This document shows, piece by piece, positions 43,553 through 53,430 of a stretch of DNA of 64,000 bases. Each line of letters begins with the position of its first letter. Position 1 is the stretch's first letter. Origin of the DNA: Nitrosomonas sp. sh817. Lineage in GTDB: Bacteria > Pseudomonadota > Gammaproteobacteria > Burkholderiales > Nitrosomonadaceae. The notes beneath the pieces are model-generated. The model was not told where the DNA came from, searched no databases, and worked only from the letters and a program-made list of their open reading frames with translations. The DNA lies in contig NZ_CP133083.1 in the NCBI RefSeq assembly GCF_030908545.1, positions 2,117,691 to 2,181,690 on the forward strand, written 5' to 3'. The translations under genes were made by a program, and so were the position numbers.

Positions 43553-44725
43553 ATGCCTACACTATCTACACTTCAAAAAACCAATCAGTCAGAAGTTCTG
43601 TTTGACACCCATCCTGAAATAAGCCTGAATTTTGAGCATGTACGAAATGCTCTGCGAGAAGGTTATCAACGACCGTTTTTGCTGGTCGACAGCGACATTA
43701 TCCGGCATAAAACCCGACGATTTAAAGCGGCCATGCCACGAGTGCACCCTCACTATGCCGTCAAGGCGAATCCCGATAAGCGCGTCTTAAAAACCTTGAT
43801 TGAAGAGGGCGCGGGATTTGAAATCGCCTCAATTGCCGAGCTTGATTTATTGCTTAGCATCGGAGTGCCGGCAGCCGAAATTTTTTACAGCAACCCGATG
43901 AAGTCAAGAGCTTATCTTGAGTACGCAGCGGCAAAAGGTGTTGAATGGTATGTACTCGATAGCGTTGAAGAACTGCGTAAAATCTTCAGCGTTAAACCGG
44001 ATGCAAAACTGTATTTGCGCATCGACACGCCCAACATTGGCAGTGATTGGCCGCTGGCCGGGAAATTTGGAACACATCTGGGTGACATCAATGAGATCAT
44101 CCAGGAAGCCGCATCACTCAAAGCAGATCTTGCGGGGGTCACCTTTCATGTCGGCTCGCAATGTCGTAATCCGCAAAATTGGCGTGTAGGTATTGAGCGT
44201 GCTAAAAAAGTTTTTGCCGAAATGCAATTAGCCGGCCTGAATCCAAGATTATTAAACATCGGCGGCGGCTATCCAGTGCGCCATGTCAAGCCGATTCCAT
44301 CGATTGAAATTATCGCGGAAGTCATCAACGAAGCCATCGCTGATTTACCCGATAGCATTCGCATCATGGCGGAACCGGGACGTTATCTGGTTTCCGATTC
44401 GGCCTATTTCGTTTGCCGTGTAGTCGGTACAGCAACTCGCAATGGAAAACGCTGGATGTATTGGGATGCCGGTATGTTTGGCGGTGTTATCGAGATGACC
44501 GAAGGTTTGCGTTATGACATTCTAACGGACCGGAAAGGCAACCCAATCCCATGGTCAGTTGCCGGGCCAACCTGCGATTCCGTCGATATTCTGATGCAGG
44601 ATCTAATGCTGCCTAACGATATCCAGGAAGGAGATTTTATTTATATTCCGAATGCTGGCGCTTACACCACTGCCTACGCCAGCAATTTCAACGGTTTTCC
44701 GCTGCCGGATGTAAAAGTAATATGA
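43553..44725 (+). CDS. Ornithine decarboxylase, fold-type III (eukaryote-like)
   Basis: PLP-dependent decarboxylase making putrescine from ornithine; group IV/alanine-racemase fold. The 390 residues have the PLP lysine in HYAVKANPDKRVLK (about K69), the phosphate-binding region LNIGGGYPVRH, AEPGRYLVSDSAYFV, and the active-site cysteine motif GPTCDSVDIL (about C343). HVGSQCRNPQNW is also characteristic. Lysine/ornithine dual specificity is possible. It is the main gene of a unit that starts with a leader ORF and ends at the terminator at 44771. Confidence 0.9.
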   Translation: MPTLSTLQKTNQSEVLFDTHPEISLNFEHVRNALREGYQRPFLLVDSDIIRHKTRRFKAAMPRVHPHYAVKANPDKRVLKTLIEEGAGFEIASIAELDLLLSIGVPAAEIFYSNPMKSRAYLEYAAAKGVEWYVLDSVEELRKIFSVKPDAKLYLRIDTPNIGSDWPLAGKFGTHLGDINEIIQEAASLKADLAGVTFHVGSQCRNPQNWRVGIERAKKVFAEMQLAGLNPRLLNIGGGYPVRHVKPIPSIEIIAEVINEAIADLPDSIRIMAEPGRYLVSDSAYFVCRVVGTATRNGKRWMYWDAGMFGGVIEMTEGLRYDILTDRKGNPIPWSVAGPTCDSVDILMQDLMLPNDIQEGDFIYIPNAGAYTTAYASNFNGFPLPDVKVI

Positions 44726-44770
44726 TTCTTGAGCTATCACTCGCATAGCCGCGAAATCCAACTCAAGCTA

Positions 44771-44811
44771 AAAGGCGCAATGAACAATTTTTGTTCACTG
44801 CGCCTTTATTA
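44771..44811. terminator. Bidirectional terminator between the decarboxylase gene and folA
   Basis: Stem AAAGGCGCA-A-TGAACA pairs with TGTTCA-C-TGCGCCTTT (one A-C mismatch) around a T-rich loop, followed by TTTATTATTT on the plus strand. On the minus strand the stem ends in CCTTTTAG, so it can serve both convergent genes. Confidence 0.85.
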
Positions 44812-44846
44812 TTTCTGAATGCAATTTTTAAGAAATTGAATTTGCT

Positions 44847-45356
44847 TTATATTTTCCGTTCATAAATGACAAAGTGATACTCCAGATCGTCGTCTTTTGC
44901 TGAAATATGCTTGTCTCGCTGTTTTTCTTCCCATTCGCTCTTATCAAATTCCGGAAAAAAAACATTGCCTTCATAATCCCTCAAAATCTCGGTGACGTAC
45001 ATGCGCTGGCAAAATTTCAGCGCTTGCCGGTATAACTTCTCTCCGCCGATAATGAAATTTTCGGCATTTCCCATGCTTGTCTCCTCACAAACTTGCAATG
45101 CATCTTCGATGGAATTAACCACTACGGCGCCTGGTACTTCATAGTCCATCTGGCGGGTAACAATGACATTGGCGCGTCCAGGTAGGGGTTTACCGATGGA
45201 TTCGTAAGTTTTTCTGCCCATGACAATGGTCTGTCCCATTGTCAGAAACTTGAAATGTTTTAAATCCGCCGGTAAATGCCAAGGCAATCGATTATCCCTG
45301 CCTATCACCCGGTTGTTAGCCATCGCAACCAGTATGGAGAAACGCAAAGGCGTCAT
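44847..45356 (-). CDS. folA: Dihydrofolate reductase
   Basis: Reduces dihydrofolate to tetrahydrofolate with NADPH. The 169 residues include [25 protein letters not shown], with the catalytic acidic residue at the DLKHF position, [15 protein letters not shown] and the NADPH-binding [11 protein letters not shown]. Its ATG overlaps the thyA stop (ATGA at 45353-45356), so it works with ThyA, which generates the dihydrofolate it recycles. Confidence 0.97.
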   Translation of the reverse strand: MTPLRFSILVAMANNRVIGRDNRLPWHLPADLKHFKFLTMGQTIVMGRKTYESIGKPLPGRANVIVTRQMDYEVPGAVVVNSIEDALQVCEETSMGNAENFIIGGEKLYRQALKFCQRMYVTEILRDYEGNVFFPEFDKSEWEEKQRDKHISAKDDDLEYHFVIYERKI

Positions 45357-46147
45357 ACGGCTACCACTGCTTTAATTGCAGGATGGGGATCATACTTTTC
45401 CAAAATAAAATCTTCATATTTAAAATCATGAATCTCTCGTATTTCAGGATTTAATTTCATCATGGGAAGCGCTCTCGGTTCACGCAATAATTGCTCATGC
45501 GCTTGATCCAGGTGATTCAGATACAAATGCGCATCGCCCAGGGTATGAACGAAATCACCGGCGTCAAGCTCGCAAACTTGCGCGATCATCATTGTTAGCA
45601 GAGCATAGGATGCAATATTGAACGGTACACCCAGAAAAATATCCGCGCTACGTTGATAAAGCTGACACGACAACCGGCCACCTGCTACATAAAACTGAAA
45701 AAAAGCATGACAGGGAGGCAGCCGCATTTTGTGGAGTTCCCCGACATTCCAGGAAGAAATCAGCATGCGCCGCGAATCGGGAGTGCTTCTGATTTGTTCG
45801 ATCACTTGCTGGAGCTGATCAATACAACGGCCATCCGCAGTCGTCCAGGATCTCCACTGATGGCCATAGATAGGCCCTAAATCACCATTCTCATCAGCCC
45901 ATTCATCCCAAATTGTAACACCGTGATCGTGTAAGTAATGGATATTTGTATCACCCCTGAGAAACCAAAGCAATTCATAGATAATCGATTTTAAATGACA
46001 TTTCTTAGTGGTCACCAATGGAAAGCCATCGGCAAGATTGAAACGCATTTGGTGCCCGAAAATAGACAGCGTGCCAGTCCCGGTCCGGTCGGATTTCCGA
46101 TAACCATGGTCTATCACATGCTGCATTAGCTCGAGATACTGGCGCAT
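45353..46147 (-). CDS. thyA: Thymidylate synthase
   Basis: Methylates dUMP to dTMP. The 264 residues are standard E. coli-like length, with the catalytic cysteine in [12 protein letters not shown], the arginine in [18 protein letters not shown] and the conserved [18 protein letters not shown]. Together with dcd in this window it forms part of the dTTP pathway. It is first in a two-gene operon with folA and divergent from the aminopeptidase gene. Confidence 0.98.
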   Translation of the reverse strand: MRQYLELMQHVIDHGYRKSDRTGTGTLSIFGHQMRFNLADGFPLVTTKKCHLKSIIYELLWFLRGDTNIHYLHDHGVTIWDEWADENGDLGPIYGHQWRSWTTADGRCIDQLQQVIEQIRSTPDSRRMLISSWNVGELHKMRLPPCHAFFQFYVAGGRLSCQLYQRSADIFLGVPFNIASYALLTMMIAQVCELDAGDFVHTLGDAHLYLNHLDQAHEQLLREPRALPMMKLNPEIREIHDFKYEDFILEKYDPHPAIKAVVAV

Positions 46148-46316
46148 TAATTTTATTCTCCATTTTTCACACGGAAGGATACACTTTTCTGCAACTGGCT
46201 ACGCAGCCCAAACACCCGTAACCCGTATATAATAGCAACATTATCTGCAATCATTCTTAATGCAATGACTTCCGATATTGTCACTCTAAAAATAATACTC
46301 GACAGGAAAGTTTTCA

Positions 46317-47792
46317 ATGCTGGCAACACTTCACCAGAATCAGAATATATCATTATTTGATCACCCATCTATTAAAGCATCCTACATACTCGTAGTTTTA
46401 CCCAAACAAGAGAAGCTCTCCAAAAAACATCCGATTCCCGGCGAGGAATCATTGCATCAGTTGCTACTGCGGCGCGATATGAAATTGACCGATCTCTGTG
46501 AAACCCCCGTATGCGCAAATTTACAGAATGGCGAACTATGCAGCTGGGTCATGCTGGATAGCGCCCAACCGGTTTTTAACCAGCAGACCACCATGCGCAA
46601 AGCCATGAAATTATTGCTACAGGAAAATCCGGCGGAAATACACATTGTGACGCTTGGTACCACACAACAAAAAAGAAGTTTTGCGGAATGCGCATTGTAT
46701 GTTGCATGGGTCAATGGCGCCACTTTACCCGTGAGAAAAAATAAGCCCGTCAGAAAACCGCTAACCAAAATTAACTTATATGGATATAAAGATAACGGAA
46801 ACTTCAAAATGCAACGGGCATTGGCTGAGGGAAATTTATTGGCCCGCGGCCTCACGGTGTTACCTGCTAATGAATTAACGCCCAAGACTTACCGCCAGCA
46901 AATAAAAAAACTGGCAGACAGTGAAGGCTGGAAATATCAGGAATTTGATTTTAACAAGCTCAAGGAAATGGAAGCGGGCGCTTTCGTCGCCGTAGCTCAA
47001 GGCAGTGACACCGAAGATGCTGCAATTGTACATTTGCAGCATCACGTCAATCGAAACGCGCAACACAAAAGCATCGCGTTAGTTGGTAAGGGTATTTGCT
47101 TTGATACCGGCGGTCACAATTTAAAACCCGCGCGTTACATGCAAGGTATGCACGAAGACATGAACGGATCGGCGGTTGTTTTGGGCATTTTACTGGCGGC
47201 TACGCGTGCTGAGATCCCTATTAACATCGATTGCTGGCTGGCGATCGCGCAGAACCATATCAGTCCTCGCGCCTATAAACAAAGTGACGTAATTACAGCA
47301 CTCAGCGGATTGTCGATTGAAATCGTTCATACCGATGCAGAGGGGCGAATGGTACTGGCTGACACGCTGACCCTAGCGAGCAGACAAAAACCTGATCTGA
47401 TTATTGATTTCGCCACTCTGACAGGCAGCATGAAAACCGCGCTGGGATCGCGTTACAGCGGAGTTTTTAGCAATCTCGGCGAGCTCTCCCAAAAAGCGGT
47501 TACGGCTGGCAGCAATTGCGGAGAACGCGTTTGCATGTTTCCTATGGACAAGGACTATGAAGAAAGTCTGGAGAGCACAATCGCAGATATCAAACAATGC
47601 GAACTGGATGGTGAGTTCGATCACATTCTCGCTGCCTGCTTCTTACAAAAATTTGTTGCCGATGATACACCGTGGTTGCATATGGATTTATCCGCCAGCA
47701 GTCACAAAGGCGGATTGGGCGCCGTAGATAGTGAAATTACCGGATTCGGCGTCAGTTGGGGAATTGAATTACTAAGAGAACTTTACAGCTAA
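46317..47792 (+). CDS. M17 leucyl aminopeptidase family protein
   Basis: Cytoplasmic dimetal aminopeptidase of the PepA/PepB family, 491 residues. The N-terminal domain is diverged; the catalytic domain has the metal ligands in GKGICFDTGGHNLKP and the signature TDAEGRMVLADTL. Two family positions differ from the usual consensus: the signature reads HTDAEGR instead of NTDAEGR, and GITFDSGG is replaced by GICFDTGG. Zinc-ligand residues themselves (K, D, D, E) appear kept, so it is likely active, perhaps with altered specificity. It is divergent from thyA and has a TATAAT at 46228-46233. Confidence 0.9.
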   Translation: MLATLHQNQNISLFDHPSIKASYILVVLPKQEKLSKKHPIPGEESLHQLLLRRDMKLTDLCETPVCANLQNGELCSWVMLDSAQPVFNQQTTMRKAMKLLLQENPAEIHIVTLGTTQQKRSFAECALYVAWVNGATLPVRKNKPVRKPLTKINLYGYKDNGNFKMQRALAEGNLLARGLTVLPANELTPKTYRQQIKKLADSEGWKYQEFDFNKLKEMEAGAFVAVAQGSDTEDAAIVHLQHHVNRNAQHKSIALVGKGICFDTGGHNLKPARYMQGMHEDMNGSAVVLGILLAATRAEIPINIDCWLAIAQNHISPRAYKQSDVITALSGLSIEIVHTDAEGRMVLADTLTLASRQKPDLIIDFATLTGSMKTALGSRYSGVFSNLGELSQKAVTAGSNCGERVCMFPMDKDYEESLESTIADIKQCELDGEFDHILAACFLQKFVADDTPWLHMDLSASSHKGGLGAVDSEITGFGVSWGIELLRELYS

Positions 47793-47834
47793 TGGCTTTT
47801 AGGATCAGAAAGCGGAGCCTTCGTCTATTCCCCA

Positions 47835-49133
47835 TCAGCTTTTTACGATATACAGTTTTTGACCGATCGACAGATTATCATTGCTATTGTTCCACTGTTT
47901 TATTTGGTCAACCGTAGTACGGTAACGTCTGGCGATGTGATACAGCGTATCGCCTTTTTTCACAATATGCACATCGGATTTATCATTCCAGAACTGCCTT
48001 TTCTTCTGAACAATCCCATCCTTCTTACTTTCAGCGACTAAGACTGACTGTGGCACCAATATTCTCTGACCAAAGACAAGATTTTTATTCCGCGCGATTC
48101 CATTGATGGTTTGCAGTTGTTTTACTGTAGTTCCATGGCGAGCGGCAATGTCATTAATTCTCTCGCCTTTTTGGACATGGTAAATTCGCCACGAAAACCG
48201 GGGATCTTGATATGTTTCCAAATTTTGGACAAAAATTTCTTTCTTATCTTTTGGCAACAATAATGTCCTCGGTTCGTCCGAAACTTTTATGACAAAACGG
48301 TTGTAAGCTGGGTTGAGTGCGGTAAATTCAATGTCGGAGATATTAGCTAGGCGGGTAACAAGAGAGATATCGATGTGTTCATGTATTTTTACCTCGTCAA
48401 AATACGGTCGATTCGGTATCGGTCGAAGTTGAATACCATATTTCTTAGAATTGGTAACGATATCTTTTATCGCCAATAACTTATAAACATAATGCTTGGC
48501 TTCTATCGGCAAATTCAAATCATAAAAACTGACCGGCCTGCCTTTATGCAAGTTCCTGGCAAGCGCTTTACTGACAACCCCCTCACCGACATTATAAGCG
48601 GCAATCGCTAGCTTCCAATTGTCAAACTTCCGGTACAGATACTGAAGATAATCAAGAGCCGCTTGCGTTGACGCGACGATATCCCGGCGATCATCATGCC
48701 ACACATTTTGTGTCAAACCCAATATCTTGGCCGTTTCCGGGATAAATTGCCACAAACCGGCCGATCGGTTATCCGATTTAATCAGTGGATTATAGGAACT
48801 CTCAATCACCGGAATCAATGCGATCTCCATCGGCATATTGCGGCGTTCGATCTCCTCTACTACATAAAACAAATAACGTTCACTGCTAGCAACGATATGA
48901 TTGAATGCATGAGGATTCTGCGTATATGGCGCTTCAATTTTTCGAATCGCTTTATTGTCAGGCGGGAGAGTCAGTGCGAACCCGTTGCGGATGCGATCCC
49001 ATAAATTTTCATGGTGCTGGTTTTTTTTGATCGGAACTAATTTATCAGCGTAAGCGCTTATTGACGAGAACAAAAAAGACCAGAAAATTAGCGAAAACAA
49101 TAAAACAATTAAGCTATTTCTTTTTAAAATCAT
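47835..49133 (-). CDS. mltD: Membrane-bound lytic murein transglycosylase D with LysM domains
   Basis: Cleaves the peptidoglycan glycan strand, leaving anhydromuramic acid. The 432-residue protein has a signal anchor (SLIVLLFSLIFWSFLFSS), the SLT domain with catalytic glutamate in LIPVIESSYNPL and motifs SAGLWQFIPETAK and AIAAYNVGEG, then two LysM repeats at the C terminus (YHVQKGERINDIAARHGTTV; HIVKKGDTLYHIARRYRTTV). No lipobox cysteine is visible in the signal, unlike E. coli MltD. Confidence 0.94.
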   Translation of the reverse strand: MILKRNSLIVLLFSLIFWSFLFSSISAYADKLVPIKKNQHHENLWDRIRNGFALTLPPDNKAIRKIEAPYTQNPHAFNHIVASSERYLFYVVEEIERRNMPMEIALIPVIESSYNPLIKSDNRSAGLWQFIPETAKILGLTQNVWHDDRRDIVASTQAALDYLQYLYRKFDNWKLAIAAYNVGEGVVSKALARNLHKGRPVSFYDLNLPIEAKHYVYKLLAIKDIVTNSKKYGIQLRPIPNRPYFDEVKIHEHIDISLVTRLANISDIEFTALNPAYNRFVIKVSDEPRTLLLPKDKKEIFVQNLETYQDPRFSWRIYHVQKGERINDIAARHGTTVKQLQTINGIARNKNLVFGQRILVPQSVLVAESKKDGIVQKKRQFWNDKSDVHIVKKGDTLYHIARRYRTTVDQIKQWNNSNDNLSIGQKLYIVKS

Positions 49134-49286
49134 CTATATAAAATTTTTTATATCCATACCGTCCTACAGGATATATAAAAAATTCGTCTTTGCAAACTAT
49201 TTTTTTCATATAAGAAAATTATTAAATAGCAACAGTCATTTAAAATCAATAAGTTATGCTCATCAACTTAAAATAATAATCAATAC

Positions 49287-49706
49287 TCATTCGCGAATAT
49301 TAGATCCACTCAAAGATTCATCATTTAAAATCATCGACTTACCTTTCCATCCTTTTTTTCGGTATTCAACGGCAACATTGGTAAAAATGCCTCCCCGGAC
49401 ATAAAAACGCGCGATTAGACGCAAGTATCTCGGCTTCAGGATAGCGACGAAATCATCGAGAATTTTGTTGGTGACCGCTTCATGAAAAACCCCTTCATTC
49501 CGGTATGACCAGATATAAAGTTTGAGGCTTTTCAACTCAATACATTTTTTGTCGGGGACATAATCCAAAATCAAAGTTGCAAAATCCGGTTGCCCTGTCT
49601 TGGGACATAAACAGGTAAACTCCGGGATTTCCATATGAATATGGTAATCCCGGTCAGCATAGGGATTAGGGAATGTTTCAAGAGACTTCTGGGGTTTGCT
49701 AGTCAT
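49287..49706 (-). CDS. queF: NADPH-dependent 7-cyano-7-deazaguanine reductase
   Basis: Reduces preQ0 to preQ1 in queuosine synthesis. The 139-residue unimodular form has the active-site cysteine in [14 protein letters not shown] and the NADPH-binding QueF motif [20 protein letters not shown]. No other queuosine gene is near. It is divergent from smc across 81 bp. Confidence 0.95.
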   Translation of the reverse strand: MTSKPQKSLETFPNPYADRDYHIHMEIPEFTCLCPKTGQPDFATLILDYVPDKKCIELKSLKLYIWSYRNEGVFHEAVTNKILDDFVAILKPRYLRLIARFYVRGGIFTNVAVEYRKKGWKGKSMILNDESLSGSNIRE

Positions 49707-49787
49707 TCTTCTTGCTCATGGTAAAATTAAACAAAGCGCAGATAGCGCTGCCGACTATTATAACCGCCTAATCCGCTAAACAAAAAA

Positions 49788-52700
49788 TTGCGACTAGCAC
49801 AAATCAAGCTCGCCGGCTTCAAATCATTTGTCGAACCCACTGCAATTTCCATCTCGCAAGACCTCGTAGGCATTGTGGGACCGAATGGTTGCGGCAAATC
49901 CAATATCATCGACGCGGTCCGCTGGGTTCTCGGTGAATCCAAAGCCTCGGCATTACGAGGCGACTCGATGCAAGATGTTATTTTTTCAGGATCCGATCAC
50001 CGGAAAGCCGTTGGCCGTGCAAGTGTTGAACTGGTTTTTGACAATCACTTAAACCAGATAACCGGTCAATGGTCCAGCTATGCTGAAATTGCCATTAAAC
50101 GAGTCTTGCAGCGAGATGGCCAATCAAACTATTACATCAATAACTTACACGTAAGGCGCCGCGATATTGCGGATCTTTTTCTCGGTACCGGCGTCGGTGG
50201 ACGCGGTTATGCCATTATTGAGCAAGGCATGATTTCCAGAATCATAGAGGCCAGGCCGCAAGAATTAAAAAGTTTTCTGGAAGAAGCCGCCGGTATCTCT
50301 CAATACCGGGAAAGAAAGCAAGAAACTGCTTCGCGGCTTGCTGAAACACTAAAAAATCTCACAAGATTGGAAGATATCCGGCAAGAGTTGGAAACCCAGC
50401 TGCAACAGATGGAGATTCAAGCGCAGAAGGCGCAGCAGTACCAGTTATTACAAGAAAAACTGTTAACATCGCAAACCCTGCTCTGGCTGCTGAATAAAAC
50501 CGAAGCCATCGCCCAGCGCAACTCGGCGCAACAAACCATCCTGCAACGGGAAACCGAGCTTGAAAGCACGCTGCTCAACCAACGCGATGCAGAAAAAAAA
50601 TATGAAGACACTCGTACAAATGAGAGTGCCATTAATGAGAAACAGCTCCAAGTCCAGGGAGAATTGTACGCCGCCGATGCGGAAATCGGGCGTTTGGAGC
50701 TGGAAATCGGTCATTTGCAAAGCACACATGAACGCATCACCCAACAGATGCTGCAGATTGAAAGCCGGTTGCAGGCATCCGCCGAAAATACAGTCATAAA
50801 AAATGACGAGCTTGTCTATTGGCAACAAGAAAAATACAAAGCCGAAGCCATTCATCAGCAGTGCATTATTAATAATAACCGGAAGAATGCGGAACTACCG
50901 GCAATCGAAGCAAGCTTTCGCGACTGCCAGGATAAATTGAACGAGAGCCGGCGCAATCTCTTAATTATCGAGCAAGCCAATCAGCTGGAAGAAAACCATC
51001 AAACTTATTCGATTAAAAATATCCAGCAACTTGAAATACGCCGAGACCGCCTAATCCATGAAAAAAATGAATTGGAATACATCGACCCACGGAAATTAGC
51101 CGAGCTTGAAACCGCGATCAAGCAAACGGAAAACACGCTCAACGCTGAAAATCTAGCCTCCCGGAATACTCAGAACGAACTGTCGGCTGCGCAAGCAAGT
51201 AAGGAACAAACGGCAGCTCAAATTCTGGAACTTCAACAAGCCATATCACAAGCAACGGCGCGCTTCGAAGCATTACAAAACTTACAACGTAAACTGGAAG
51301 AGAATCAGGACCTCAACGCATGGCTGAATCAACGTCATTGGCATGGCTTACCGAGGTTATGGCAAAAAATCCAAATCGAATCTGCGTGGGAAGTCGCTTT
51401 AGAAGCAATATTACGCGAGTTTCTCAACAGCATTGAGATCGAACAATTAGAACAAATACAGGACTGGATTGAGGAAGCGCCAACCGGAAAATGGGCAGTT
51501 TTTGAAAAAAACCGCCCCGCCGCTCTTGATCCGGTGACCGGAATCAATTCCACAGCCAGGAACTGCAAGCGATTGCTCGCCTATATCAACTGCGGCCAAT
51601 CCGGAATCCAGCCGGTGCTGGAAAATTGGCTGAGCCATGTGTACGTCGCTGAGAATCTTCAACAAGGCTTGGCGCACAGATCATCGCTCACTCCCGGAGA
51701 AATATTGGTAACACCGCAAGGACATAGAATTACCCGTCACGGCATCACGTTCTATGCCCCCGATTCGCACTTGCATGGCGTTTTATCCCGGCAGAAAGAG
51801 CTGATTCAACTGCGTGAAGAAATTGCCCGGCTCGATTCACAATTCGAAAAACAGCAGCAATTGATGATTCAAGCGGATCGCCAATGCAATGAGTTGAAAC
51901 AGGTCATTCACAAAACGGGTGAGAAAAGTAAGCGCTTACAGCAGGAATGCCACCAACTGCAACTCGAGTGGGTGAAGCAGTCGCAAATCCACGAGCGCGC
52001 CATCCACCGCAGTGATCAAATCAGCCAGGAATTACATGAAATCGAACAAGCATTGAATAGCGAGCTTGCCCAGCAGCAATCGGCTAGTGAACGGTATCAA
52101 AAAAATCTGAAACAAATCGAAAACTCCAAATCCATCGCGCACCAAGCTCAGCTTGCATGGGAAGCCGCAAATCAACAGTTTTCCGGTCAACAGCAAAAAA
52201 TGCTGCAAACCTCGAAAGAATTACAGGATGCTGCGTTTTATTTGCAGACCTGCCAAAACAAAATTACCGAGATCGAAAACAGCTTACTGACTATTGATGA
52301 GAACTATCAAAGACTGAACGAAGAATACAATGCCTTGCAGCTGGAAAGAAGCCAAGTGGAATTGTCACCGCTCCAAGAGACTTTAAATACGGCAGTGGCA
52401 AAACGCCACGCAATCAAACTGGATGCCGCGCGAATCCGGACCGAGGCCGAAAGTATCGCGGGTCAGTTACGGCAGATCGGCGATGCCCGCATGGCATTTG
52501 AACAAAAATCCTATGCCTTGCGAGAAGATATCAGCCAAGCCCGCCTTCAAGAACAAGCCGCAGAAATAGCAATCCGGCAACTCGATGAAATGATTCAGAA
52601 AACCGGAATTGATACCGAGCAGCTAATACCGCTGCTCAAAAACAAAAAAGCAGCCGCGTTACAAACCGACATTCGCCAGCTGAATGCAGGAATTGCGGCG

Positions 52701-53336
52701 TTAGGAGCTGTGAATCTTGCCGCGTTAGACGAGCTTGAAGCCGCAAAAGCAAAAGAATCTAATTTGCTGATCCAAATTCAAGATCTGAGCGATGCAATCA
52801 CAATATTAGACCACGCCATGCAGCAGATCGATCGCGAAACACAATTGCGCCTGCAAGAGACATTGGATTTGACCAATCAACATCTATGCGAAATTTTCCC
52901 GTTAATATTTTCCGGCGGAAATGCCAGGCTTACGCTTTATGAAGACAAAACGGTTGATGCCGGCTTGATACTGATGGCGCAACCGCCCGGTAAAAAAAAT
53001 AGCTCTATTCATTTATTGTCGGGAGGAGAAAAAGCCTTGACCGCGCTCGCCTTGATTTTTTCTTTATTCCGGCTAAATCCAGCACCGTTTTGTTTATTGG
53101 ACGAAGTCGACGCCCCGCTCGACGACAGTAATACCGGCCGTTTTTGCGAACTGGTTAAAAAGATGGCGGAACGCACGCAATTCATTTTCATCAGCCATAA
53201 TAAAATAACAATGGAGATGGCACAGCGCCTAATCGGAGTTACAATGCAAGAACAAGGAGTTTCAAGAATAGTCGCTGTCGATCTGGCAGATGCTATTAAG
53301 ATGGGAAAGCGGGATAAAGTAACAATTAATCAATGA
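49788..53336 (+). CDS. smc: Chromosome segregation ATPase SMC
   Basis: Long coiled-coil ATPase that organises and helps segregate the chromosome. The 1182 residues show the N-terminal Walker A GIVGPNGCGKSN, two long coiled-coil arms (about 165-500 and 650-1000) with the hinge near 510-640, and the C-terminal signature LLSGGEKALTALAL and Walker B CLLDEVDAPLDDSN. The only start that gives the canonical N terminus (RLAQIKLAGFKSFVEPT) is TTG 49788, with no ATG in frame nearby and no strong ribosome site, so weak initiation may keep expression low. Confidence 0.96.
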   Translation: MRLAQIKLAGFKSFVEPTAISISQDLVGIVGPNGCGKSNIIDAVRWVLGESKASALRGDSMQDVIFSGSDHRKAVGRASVELVFDNHLNQITGQWSSYAEIAIKRVLQRDGQSNYYINNLHVRRRDIADLFLGTGVGGRGYAIIEQGMISRIIEARPQELKSFLEEAAGISQYRERKQETASRLAETLKNLTRLEDIRQELETQLQQMEIQAQKAQQYQLLQEKLLTSQTLLWLLNKTEAIAQRNSAQQTILQRETELESTLLNQRDAEKKYEDTRTNESAINEKQLQVQGELYAADAEIGRLELEIGHLQSTHERITQQMLQIESRLQASAENTVIKNDELVYWQQEKYKAEAIHQQCIINNNRKNAELPAIEASFRDCQDKLNESRRNLLIIEQANQLEENHQTYSIKNIQQLEIRRDRLIHEKNELEYIDPRKLAELETAIKQTENTLNAENLASRNTQNELSAAQASKEQTAAQILELQQAISQATARFEALQNLQRKLEENQDLNAWLNQRHWHGLPRLWQKIQIESAWEVALEAILREFLNSIEIEQLEQIQDWIEEAPTGKWAVFEKNRPAALDPVTGINSTARNCKRLLAYINCGQSGIQPVLENWLSHVYVAENLQQGLAHRSSLTPGEILVTPQGHRITRHGITFYAPDSHLHGVLSRQKELIQLREEIARLDSQFEKQQQLMIQADRQCNELKQVIHKTGEKSKRLQQECHQLQLEWVKQSQIHERAIHRSDQISQELHEIEQALNSELAQQQSASERYQKNLKQIENSKSIAHQAQLAWEAANQQFSGQQQKMLQTSKELQDAAFYLQTCQNKITEIENSLLTIDENYQRLNEEYNALQLERSQVELSPLQETLNTAVAKRHAIKLDAARIRTEAESIAGQLRQIGDARMAFEQKSYALREDISQARLQEQAAEIAIRQLDEMIQKTGIDTEQLIPLLKNKKAAALQTDIRQLNAGIAALGAVNLAALDELEAAKAKESNLLIQIQDLSDAITILDHAMQQIDRETQLRLQETLDLTNQHLCEIFPLIFSGGNARLTLYEDKTVDAGLILMAQPPGKKNSSIHLLSGGEKALTALALIFSLFRLNPAPFCLLDEVDAPLDDSNTGRFCELVKKMAERTQFIFISHNKITMEMAQRLIGVTMQEQGVSRIVAVDLADAIKMGKRDKVTINQ

Positions 53337-53430
53337 TTGTTGTCAATCATTGATTGCTGACGTAATCTTTTCTTGGCAGATGAATGCAACCGTTTTAGAA
53401 AAAGCAGAAGGAAATTTGGAGAGAATAAGC

